DNA from: Gracilariopsis chorda
Taxonomy: Eukaryota > Rhodophyta > Florideophyceae > Gracilariales > Gracilariaceae
Direction: 5' to 3'
Assembly: GCA_003194525.1 (NCBI GenBank)
Contig: NBIV01000864.1
Location: 1-25,008, forward strand
DNA length: 25,008 nt
Position numbers and translations under genes: made by a program. The notes beneath the pieces were generated by a model. That model was not told the DNA's origin and searched no databases. It saw only the letters and a program-made list of their open reading frames with translations. Positions 16,917 through 25,008 of the stretch are shown one piece after another (the stretch's first letter is position 1; every line of letters starts with the position of its first letter).

Positions 16917-18634
16917 TCAAAGGTCTTGCTGTATGTCATTGCTGGTGCCTTCCTTCGTTTGTTCCTTGCTCGATATGATCGCCTTTGGCCACCGTTTTTG
17001 CCTCTTGAATGAATTAGCGTGTGGGGCCACTGTTCCTTGATGGCTGGCCAGATGTACTTCAATGTAGCATACTGGTACAGCCTTTTCCAAGCTTTCCTTG
17101 CGCCTGGATGGAATTGGCATGTCACAAAATGGGCCTGGGTTGAGACGGTTCCTTTTTCCTATCATTTTGAAGATAGGATTCCCGATCCTTATAGCTAACA
17201 TACTTGATAGCTTCCTTTAGGTATTTCCTCGTGTACCCTCGTTGAGATAGCTTTCCAAAGAGAAAGGCTACCTTCCTTTTCCATATCGTCTTCAGAGTTG
17301 TGTGTTGCGGAGATAGCGAATCATTTCTCCTTTCACAATACCAATAAAGACGTGTTCCGGATGGTCTGATTTGCCATGGAGATAAAGGAATTTTGAGATC
17401 GGTTTTTGTATAAACCATCAAGTCAAGACGATTTTCCTTATAAAACCTTTTTCCTTTGTAGATTTCCAAATCAAGGTATACCGCTCTTTCCAGGGCTTAC
17501 TACATATGTTGAGTGATAGGTTTGTTGAAGCGTTCAGGTATCCCAAAATTTTTGTGGGGGTCACCTATGCTCCTTAGAATCATTAAACCCATCGTCAATA
17601 TAGCGCCTCTGAAAGATGATTATCCTTGGCAAAATCTTCTGAAGATCGGTTGGAACTTGAAATACAGGTACAGATTGGCAAAGCCGGAGCTACTGCTGTT
17701 CCTGTTGCTGTACCAGTTTCCTGCTTGTTACGTCTTCCCGTCCACTGTTATGAAGTTATTCTTCATAAATGAAGCGTAGACTTGAGCCCAGAAGAAGTTC
17801 TGGGTTGGAAGATATGAGGCAAGCATTCGCACCAGTGTTCTGCATGCATCATCGATGTCAATGTTGGGGTAACATCTTTCGACATCATAAGTAACGAAGA
17901 TGCAGTCCTTTGGGCAGATACAGCTGTTCCAATTGCCGCACGGCCTGTTTGCTGTTGACAGTGATAAACTCTGATACTCTGTACAACCTTCATTCAGGAC
18001 GGAGCTTAGCCTTTGAGATAAACCACTCAATATGAATGAACATTGAGCGGTTATAGGCCTGCTTCCAAGTGTGGACTTGTGGATCTTCGGAAGGATATAG
18101 AAGGGGTTGGGGCTTTGGCGTTTCCTTTAGCCTCATCCAAAAATCAGTTCCCTTTCCTGTTGAGGTAGCTTACCTATTCTGGTAAGCCTCACAAGGTTAC
18201 TGAAGATCTGCTCATAAGGAAATGAGTTCACTTTAGAGAATACACCCTTGCTTAACTCCCCCTCTACGAGGTTGGAGTATACCTCTTTTGTGCATAAGCA
18301 CCAGGCCTAGGTTCTTGTCTGATTCCTTCACAATCCAATTCTTCTTCCGGATGTATTCGAACCCTTTCTTTAAGATGCTAGAAAGGGCTCCGGGCTTCCT
18401 AGTTGAGTTCACCGATTCAACAGCTTCCCTCAGGTCCCTCAGAACCATTTCGGAGGTAGACTTAGGTAGCCCTTGTCCCGTCTTCTCGAGTTTCCCAGGA
18501 AGCTTGGAGATAGCTTCGTTGAGGCAGTCCTTGAGTGAAGTCCTTATGGCAAATCCACCACCAACAGAGAGAACTCTTCGTACACAGTACGGTACTTCTT
18601 CAATCGGGATGCCAATAGGAGTGTTGAACTTCAC
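16917..18634 (-). CDS. ORF2 RT, heavily frame-broken copy (U7)
   Basis: Still aligns along its full length but has about 25 indels between 16984 and 18295, mostly one-base insertions, net +20. Examples are ACCGTTTTTGCC, CACAAAATGGG, GATGATTATCC and GGCGTTTCCTTTAGCC (+ strand). The few substitutions include A to G near 17865, which is synonymous in motif A. The insertion-heavy, substitution-poor pattern starts and stops abruptly, consistent with a stretch covered by one uncorrected long read. Confidence 0.8.
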
Positions 18635-18674
18635 TTCGTTGGACTGGGAAGAGCGGGGCTTCCGTGGTCTAGTT

Positions 18675-19523
18675 TTAGTTTGCTTTGGCGCCCCGTTCTG
18701 GAGCGCCTTGCCCGTTTTTCGACTTGTTCTTCTTGGACGGTCCGGCCTTGGATTTACCCTTACCCGGTTTAGGGGCTTTAGGGGTTTTAGGGGCTTTAGC
18801 TCCTTCCCTTGAGGGTTTTTTATTCCCTTTAGGGGTATCCTTGGCCTTCCCAGAGCGGAGAGCAGCTATCTCCTTCTTCATTGAATGGACCTCCTTGCGC
18901 AGCCGATCGACTCCTTCAGGAGCCTCCACTTCATCGGCCTCGGCAGCAGCATTCTTCAGGAGGTCCGCTGCTTTCTTCTCTCTCTGGTGACAAAGTCCTT
19001 GAAGACTGAAGCGACATCGTTATCCCTTTTCTGCTCCTGGAGTTGGTTTAGAAAGTTGGTCATGTAGCGTTGGACCAGGGAGGGGATACCCGAGGGTTGG
19101 AGATCGTCAAGGAGTCCTGCGGCATAAGTGAGTGCCTCGTGGACTTTTTCCTTGGTATCTTTGACGATCTGATCCTTCTCGGCCTGAAGCTGATTCACTT
19201 CTTTGTTTCGGAGTACGATGGCGACATCGAGTACATCCTTTGTGAATTTTCAGCCAGGGAGTCAAACTTCTCACGGAATTCATTCGCCATGGTCGCTGGG
19301 ATTTGTGGCATTCGCGGCGCCACAAACCCTTTCGGCAGCGTTCCATTTCGTCGATGTTCAGAGTGCTGATTCAGAACGACGCGGCGAGAGGCAATCTTCT
19401 TTCTCAATATCTTCTATCCGTTTTGCCGAGGGGTGCAGTGACGGTGTGAAGGTGCTCCTCAATCGAGCTGTAAATCCCGTCGTTCGAAGCGGCGTTGGAA
19501 GCCGAACGGGTGCCGGGAGCCAT
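18675..19523 (-). CDS. ORF1 Gag-like, frame-broken copy (U7)
   Basis: AUG at 19521-19523 and stop at 18675-18677. Changes are a two-base CT gain near 18982, a missing T near 19249 and extra T near 19401 and 19424, net +3. The Lys-rich tail and the frameshift element (18687-18720) are intact. The ORF1-ORF2 gap is four bases shorter than elsewhere (ACGG missing near 18673). That lies downstream of the slip site, so it would also put a fusion out of frame if real. Confidence 0.78.
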
Positions 19524-19915
19524 GGTAGAGGGTGGCGGATGGCTGAGAAGAGACTGGCGACGGCAACTGTCCCGCAAAAGGGGTTTTTAGGTTGAAATGT
19601 TGCGGTGGGGATGTGCGGCGTCGCTTCGCGGTGAGGGAAAAGGAGGGAGGGGGGGAGGAGGGAAAGGGAAGGGGGCGGGGAAGGGGAAAGGGAAGGGAGA
19701 GAGACGGCTTAAGGCTTAGACAGTTGACTTGGGCAGAGCGCTTTCGTCTTTATGACTCATCAGTGCCTCGGTTGGTGGTGAGGAGAGATGAGGGGAGAAG
19801 GGATTCCACTAGGCGGGTAGCCCTTATGTAGACCTATTCTACTCACTGCTCTACGTATTACAGCTATGACACCTAGGCCTTGCAGACCTTAAAGGACCTG
19901 CAGGACCCGCAGGAC
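19524..19915 (-). repeat. Intergenic / pseudo-LTR-like block (U7)
   Basis: 392 bp, matching the U4 block, although the ORF2 just left of it in the array is the most indel-rich in the window. Confidence 0.78.
19732..19767 (-). ncRNA. Hammerhead ribozyme (U7)
   Basis: Identical to the reference. CUGAUGA is at 19757-19763 and the predicted cut lies between 19736 and 19735. Confidence 0.9.
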
Positions 19916-21608
19916 TCAAAGGTCTTGCTGTATGTCATTGCTGGTGCCTTCCTTCGTTGTTCCTTGCTCGATATGATCGCCTTGGCCACCGTTTTGCCTC
20001 TTGAATGAATTAGCGTGTGGGGCCACTGTTCCTTGATGGCTGGCCAGATGTACTTCAATGTAGCATACTGGTACAGCCTTTTCCAAGCTTTCCTTGCGCC
20101 TGGATGGAATTGGCATGTCACAAATGGGCCTGGGTTGAACGGTTCCTTTTTCCTATCATTTTGAAGATAGGATTCCCGATCCTTATAGCTAACATACTTG
20201 ATAGCTTCCTTTAGGTATTTCCTCGTGTACCCTCGTTGAGATAGCTTTCCAAAGAGAAAGGCTACCTTCCTTTTCCATACGTCTTCAGAGTTTGTGTTGC
20301 GGAGATAGCGAATCATTTCTCCTTTCACAATACCAATAAAGACGTGTTCCGGATGGTCTGATTTGCCATGGAGATAAAGGAATTTTGAGATCGGTTTTGT
20401 ATAAACCATCAAGTCAAGACGATTTTCCTTATAAAACCTTTTTCCTTTGTAGATTTCCAAATCAAGGTATACCGCTCTTCCAGGGCTTACTACATATGTG
20501 AGTGATAGGTTTTGAAGCGTTCAGGTATCCCAAAATTTTTTGGGGGTCACCTATGCTCCTTAGAATCATAAACCCATCGTCAATATAGCGCCTCTGAAAG
20601 ATGATATCCTTGGCAAATCTTCTGAAGATCGGTTGGAACTTGAAATACAGGTACAGATTGGCAAAAGCCGGAGCTACTGCTGTTCCTGTTGCTGTACCAG
20701 TTTCCTGCTTGTACGTCTTCCCGTCCACTGTTATGAAGTTATTCTTCATAATGAAGCGTAGGACTTGAGCCCAGAAGAAGTTCTGGGTTTGGAAGATATG
20801 AGGCAAGCATTCCACCAGTGTTCTGCATGCATCATCGATGTCAATGTTAGGGTAACATCTTTCGACATCATAAGTAACGAAGATGCAGTCTTTGGGCAGA
20901 TACAGCTGTTCCAATTGCCGCACGGCCTGTTTGCTGTTGACAGTGATAACTCTGATACTCTGTACAACCTCATTCAGGACGGAGCTTAGCCTTTGAGATA
21001 AACCACTCAATATGAATGAACATTGAGCGGTTATAGGCCTGCTTCCAAGTGTGGACTTGTGGATCTTCGGAAGGATATAGAAGGGGTTGGGGCTTTGGCG
21101 TTCCTTAGCCTCATCCAAAATCAGTTCCCTTTCCTGTTGAGGTAGCTTACCTATTCTGGTAAGCCTCACAAGGTTACTGAAGATCTGCTCATAAGGAAAT
21201 GAGTTCACTTTAGAGAATACACCCTTGCTTAACTCCCCCTCTACGAGGTTGGAGTATACCTCTTTGTGCATAAGCACCAGGCTAGGTTCTTGTCTGATTC
21301 CTTCACAATCCAATTCTTCTTCCGGATGTATTCGAACCCTTTCTTTAAGATGCTAGAAAGGGCTCCGGGCTTCCTAGTTGAGTTCACCGATTCAACAGCT
21401 TCCCTCAGGTCCCTCAGAACCATTTCGGAGGTAGACTTAGGTAGCCCTTGTCCCGTCTTCTCGAGTTTCCCAGGAAGCTTGGAGATAGCTTCGTTGAGGC
21501 AGTCCTTGAGTGAAGTCCTTATGGCAAATCCACCACCAACAGAGAGAACTCTTCGTACACAGTACGGTACTTCTTCAATCGGGATGCCAATAGGAGTTTG
21601 AACTTCAC
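19916..21608 (-). CDS. ORF2 RT, frame-broken copy (U8)
   Basis: A 283-aa open stretch (20462-21313) contains motifs A, B and C. Breaks are a missing T near 19957, two bases missing near 20513, a missing C near 21283 and a missing G near 21597, net -5. The GTG start equivalent is at 21606-21608. Confidence 0.87.
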
Positions 21609-21652
21609 TTCGTTGGACTGGGAAGAGCGGGGCTTCCGTGGTCTAGTACGGT

Positions 21653-22497
21653 TTAGTTTGCTTTGGCGCCCGTTCTGGAGCGCCTTGCCCGTTTTTCGAC
21701 TTGTTCTTCTTGGACGGTCCGGCCTTGGATTTACCCTTACCCGGTTTAGGGGCTTTAGGGGTTTTAGGGGCTTTAGCTCCTTCCCTTGAGGGTTTTTTAT
21801 TCCCTTTAGGGGTATCCTTGGCCTTCCCAGAGCGGAGAGCAGCTATCTCCTTCTTCATTGAATGGACCTCCTTGCGCAGCCGATCGACTCCTTCAGGAGC
21901 CTCCACTTCATCGGCCTCGGCAGCAGCATTCTTCAGGAGGTCCGCTGCTTTCTTCTCTCTGGTGACAAAGTCCTTGAAGACTGAAGCGACATCGTTATCC
22001 CTTTTCTGCTCCTGGAGTTGGTTTAGAAAGTTGGTCATGTAGCGTTGGACCAGGGAGGGGATACCCGAGGGTTGGAGATCGTCAAGGAGTCCTGCGGCAT
22101 AAGTGAGTGCCTCGTGGACTTTTTCCTTGGTATCTTTGACGATCTGATCCTTCTCGGCCTGAAGCTGATTCACTTCTTTGTTTCGGAGTACGATGGCGAC
22201 ATCGAGTACATCCTTTGTGAATTTTTCAGCCAGGGAGTCAAACTTCTCACGGAATTCATTCGCCATGGTCGCTGGGATTTGTGGCATTCGCGGCGCCACA
22301 AACCCTTTCGGCAGCGTTCCATTTCGTCGATGTTCAGAGTGCTGATTCAGAACGACGCGGCGAGAGGCAATCTTCTTCTCAATATCTTCTATCCGTTTGC
22401 CGAGGGGTGCAGTGACGGTGTGAAGGTGCTCCTCAATCGAGCTGTAAATCCCGTCGTTCGAAGCGGCGTTGGAAGCCGAACGGGTGCCGGGAGCCAT
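21653..22497 (-). CDS. ORF1 Gag-like, altered only at the last residues (U8)
   Basis: Open from the AUG (22495-22497) through the coiled coils and the Lys-rich tail. One C is missing near 21671 (GGCGCCCG for GGCGCCCCG, + strand), so the frame bypasses the normal stop and ends at 21643 with APKQTKPY. The same base lies in the 3' arm of the putative frameshift stem (21665-21684), which it would weaken if real. Confidence 0.8.
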
Positions 22498-22887
22498 GGT
22501 AGAGGGTGGCGGATGGCTGAGAAGAGACTGGCGACGGCAACTGTCCCGCAAAAGGGGTTTTTAGGTTGAAATGTTGCGGTGGGGATGTGCGGCGTCGCTT
22601 CGCGGTGAGGGAAAAGGAGGGAGGGGGGGAGGAGGGAAAGGGAAGGGGGCGGGAAGGGGAAAGGGAAGGGAGAGAGACGGCTTAAGGCTTAGACAGTTGA
22701 CTTGGGCAGAGCGCTTTCGTCTTTATGACTCATCAGTGCTCGGTTGGTGGTGAGGAGAGATGAGGGGAGAAGGGATTCCGCTAGGCGGGTAGCCCTTATG
22801 TAGACCTATTCTACTCACTGCTCTACGTATTACAGCTATGACACCTAGGCCTTGCAGACCTTAAAGGACCTGCAGGACCCGCAGGAC
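22498..22887 (-). repeat. Intergenic / pseudo-LTR-like block (U8)
   Basis: 390 bp. It differs from U4 by one G less in the purine tract (GGGGGCGGGAAGGGG), a C missing from ribozyme helix I, and a G at 22780 where other copies have A, one of the few substitutions in the array. Confidence 0.75.
22705..22739 (-). ncRNA. Hammerhead ribozyme with a shortened helix I (U8)
   Basis: The core is unchanged (CUGAUGA at 22730-22736, GAAA, AGCGCUC), but the 5' strand of helix I reads GCA instead of GGCA because one base of the + strand TGCC is missing. Only three helix I pairs remain, so cleavage could be weaker. A sequencing deletion is equally likely. Confidence 0.82.
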
Positions 22888-24576
22888 TCAAAGGTCTTGC
22901 TGTATGTCATTGCTGGTGCCTTCCTTCGTTTGTTCCTTGCTCGATATGATCGCCTTGGCCACCGTTTTGCCTCTTGAATGAATTAGCGTGTGGGGCCACT
23001 TTCCTTGATGGCTGGCCAGATGTACTTCAATGTAGCATACTGGTACAGCCTTTTCCAAGCTTTCCTTGCGCCTGGATGGAATTGGCATGTCACAATGGGC
23101 CTGGGTTGAACGGTTCCTTTTTCCTATCATTTTGAAGATAGGATTCCCGATCCTTATAGCTAACATACTTGATAGCTTCCTTTAGGTATTTCCTCGTGTA
23201 CCCTCGTTGAGATAGCTTTCCAAAGAGAAAGGCTACCTTCCTTTTCCATACGTCTTCAGAGTTTGTGTTGCGGAGATAGCGAATCATTTCTCCTTTCACA
23301 ATACCAATAAAGACGTGTTCCGGATGGTCTGATTTGCCATGGAGATAAAGGAATTTGAGATCGGTTTTGTATAAACCATCAAGTCAAGACGATTTTCCTT
23401 ATAAAACCTTTTTCCTTTGTAGATTTCCAAATCAAGGTATACCGCTCTTCCAGGGCTTACTACATATGTGAGTGATAGGTTTGTTGAAGCGTTCAGGTAT
23501 CCCAAAATTTTTTGGGGTCACCTATGCTCCTTAGAATCATAAACCCATCGTCAATATAGCGCCTCTGAAAGATGATATCCTTGGCAAATCTTCTGAAGAT
23601 CGGTTGGAACTTGAAATACAGGTACAGATTGGCAAAAGCCGGAGCTACTGCTGTTCCTGTTGCTGTACCAGTTTCCTGCTTGTACGTCTTCCCGTCCACT
23701 GTTATGAAGTTTCTTCATAATGAAGCGTAGGACTTGAGCCCAGAAGAAGTTCTGGGTTTGGAAGATATGAGGCAAGCATTCCACCAGTGTTCTGCATGCA
23801 TCATCGATGTCAATGTTAGGGTAACATCTTTCGACATCATAAGTAACGAAGATGCAGTCTTTGGGCAGATACAGCTGTTCCAATTGCCGCACGGCCTGTT
23901 TGCTGTTGACAGTGATAACTCTGATACTCTGTACAACCTCATTCAGGACGGAGCTTAGCCTTTGAGATAAACCACTCAATATGATGAACATTGAGCGGTT
24001 ATAGGCCTGCTTCCAAGTGTGGACTTGTGGATCTTCGGAAGGATATAGAAGGGGTTGGGGCTTTGGCGTTCCTTAGCCTCATCCAAAATCAGTTCCCTTT
24101 CCTGTTGAGGTAGCTTACCTATTCTGGTAAGCCTCACAAGGTTACTGAAGATCTGCTCATAAGGAAATGAGTTCACTTTAGAGAATAACCCTTGCTTAAC
24201 TCCCCCTCTACGAGGTTGGAGTATACCTCTTTTGTGCATAAGCACCAGGCCTAGGTTCTTGTCTGATTCCTTCACAATCCAATTCTTCTTCCGGATGTAT
24301 TCGAACCCTTTCTTTAAGATGCTAGAAAGGGCTCCGGGCTTCCTAGTTGAGTTCACCGATTCACAGCTTCCCTCAGGTCCCTCAGAACCATTTCGGAGGT
24401 AGACTTAGGTAGCCCTTGTCCCGTCTTCTCGAGTTTCCCAGGAAGCTTGGAGATAGCTTCGTTGAGGCAGTCCTTGAGTGAAGTCCTTATGGCAAATCCA
24501 CCACCAACAGAGAGAACTCTTCGTACACAGTACGGTACTTCTTCAATCGGGATGCCATAGGAGTGTTGAACTTCAC
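22888..24576 (-). CDS. ORF2 RT, frame-broken copy (U9)
   Basis: Full-length alignment to the reference with about ten indels, nearly all deletions, net -9. They lie near 23001, 23095, 23354, 23513, 23710 (two bases), 23984, 24187, 24362 and 24558, with an extra T near 24233. Motifs A, B and C are all recognisable, but B and C fall in a different open stretch from A. The GTG equivalent is at 24574-24576. Confidence 0.83.
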
Positions 24577-24621
24577 TTCGTTGGACTGGGAAGAGCGGGG
24601 GCTTCCGTGGTCTAGTACGGT

Positions 24622-25008
24622 TTAGTTTGCTTTGGCGCCCCGTTCTGGAGCGCCTTGCCCGTTTTTCGACTTGTTCTTCTTGGACGGTCCGGCCTTGGAT
24701 TTACCCTTACCCGGTTTAGGGGCTTTAGGGGTTTTAGGGGCTTTAGCTCCTTCCCTTGAGGGTTTTTTATTCCCTTTAGGGGTATCCTTGGCCTTCCCAG
24801 AGCGGAGAGCAGCTATCTCCTTCTTCATTGAATGGACCTCCTTGCGCAGCCGATCGACTCCTTCAGGAGCCTCCACTTCATCGGCCTCGGCAGCAGCATT
24901 CTTCAGGAGGTCCGCTGCTTTCTTCTCTCTGGTGACAAAGTCCTTGAAGACTGAAGCGACATCGTTATCCCTTTTCTGCTCCTGGAGTTGGTTTAGAAAG
25001 TTGGTCAT
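24622..25008 (-). CDS. ORF1 Gag-like, C-terminal part, cut by window edge (U9)
   Basis: Residues 154-281 of the reference protein: the last coiled-coil segment and the full Lys/Pro-rich tail, with no frame break. The N-terminal half lies beyond the right edge. The frameshift element is intact at 24634-24667. An extra G in the ORF1-ORF2 gap (24596-24601) would put a frameshifted fusion out of frame if real. Confidence 0.8.
   Translation of the reverse strand: MTNFLNQLQEQKRDNDVASVFKDFVTREKKAADLLKNAAAEADEVEAPEGVDRLRKEVHSMKKEIAALRSGKAKDTPKGNKKPSREGAKAPKTPKAPKPGKGKSKAGPSKKNKSKNGQGAPERGAKAN

Larger units (their letters stand above)
1..25008 (-). mobile_element. Head-to-tail tandem array of an endonuclease-less Penelope-like retroelement (about 8.4 units of about 2,979 bp)
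   Basis: The same block recurs through the whole window in one orientation, with no foreign sequence at any junction. Taking the hammerhead cleavage point as the unit boundary, the units are 1-1857 (partial), 1858-4815, 4816-7795, 7796-10775, 10776-13754, 13755-16736, 16737-19735, 19736-22708 and 22709-25008 (partial). Full units measure 2958, 2980, 2980, 2979, 2982, 2999 and 2973 bp. Each holds ORF1, ORF2 and one intergenic block with a hammerhead ribozyme, so neighbouring copies share a single pseudo-LTR-like segment. Both window edges cut the array, so its real ends, target site and true copy number cannot be seen. There are no terminal inverted repeats, no poly(A) tails and no telomeric repeat tracts between units. 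The PLE assignment rests on the RT motifs and the ribozyme. Confidence 0.93.

Noticed and set aside
1..25008. Bacterial retron, group II intron or diversity-generating retroelement
   Set aside because: The RT has PLE signatures (PKIHK, APAFANLY, thumb HP/RGY), there is no intron domain V, msr/msd or template/variable repeat pair, and the Kozak start and hammerhead fit a eukaryotic PLE.
1..25008. LTR retrotransposon or a pararetrovirus
   Set aside because: There is no protease, RNase H or integrase, no CCHC knuckle and no tRNA primer site, and one shared block per unit rather than paired LTRs.
1..25008. CRISPR array or satellite DNA
   Set aside because: The repeat is about 3 kb and protein-coding, without short repeats and unique spacers. 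It is a coding tandem array, not simple satellite.

Overview
This window is one thing repeated. It is a head-to-tail tandem array of a retroelement of about 2,979 bp, present in about 8.4 copies, with every copy pointing left (coding on the minus strand). No host gene, flanking DNA, tRNA, rRNA or CRISPR array is visible. The organism is a eukaryote that I cannot name. The element encodes a Penelope-like (PLE) reverse transcriptase and carries a hammerhead ribozyme, a pairing known from eukaryotic PLEs. Its first gene also begins in an ACCATGG (Kozak-type) context.

Each unit, read 5'->3' on the minus strand, contains: (1) an intergenic or pseudo-LTR-like block of about 390 bp with a complete minimal hammerhead ribozyme, a C/T-rich leader (a G-rich purine run on the + strand) and a hairpin around the upstream unit's stop codon; (2) ORF1, 281 aa, a coiled-coil protein with a Lys/Pro-rich tail, probably Gag-like; (3) ORF2, at least 565 aa, a PLE-type RT with all core motifs (catalytic Asp248, YIDD at 342-345) but no GIY-YIG endonuclease, so it looks like an endonuclease-deficient PLE. 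ORF2 lies in the -1 frame and has no AUG before RT-specific sequence. At the end of ORF1 there is a GAAAAAC heptamer, a 6-nt spacer and an 8-bp GC-rich stem-loop. This suggests a -1 frameshift that makes an ORF1-ORF2 fusion of about 860 aa.

Layout (ORF2 / ORF1 / intergenic): U1 1-774 / 819-1646 / 1647-2037; U2 2038-3728 / 3772-4607 / 4608-4995; U3 4996-6694 / 6739-7585 / 7586-7975; U4 7976-9673 / 9718-10563 / 10564-10955; U5 10956-12652 / 12697-13542 / 13543-13934; U6 13935-15632 / 15677-16525 / 16526-16916; U7 16917-18634 / 18675-19523 / 19524-19915; U8 19916-21608 / 21653-22497 / 22498-22887; U9 22888-24576 / 24622-25008 (cut). U4 is fully intact and is used as the reference.

The copies differ almost only by single-base indels, mostly in homopolymers, with very few substitutions. 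They cluster in U2 (deletions), U7 (insertions) and U9 (deletions). This looks more like uncorrected long-read error than decay, so most broken frames are probably not real pseudogenes.

Working model (inference): a transcript through the array is cut once per unit by the ribozyme into monomers of about 2.98 kb, which may circularise. The frameshifted Gag-RT copies them, and repeated copying of a circular or multimeric template rebuilds head-to-tail arrays, possibly at chromosome ends, as is known for other endonuclease-deficient PLEs.
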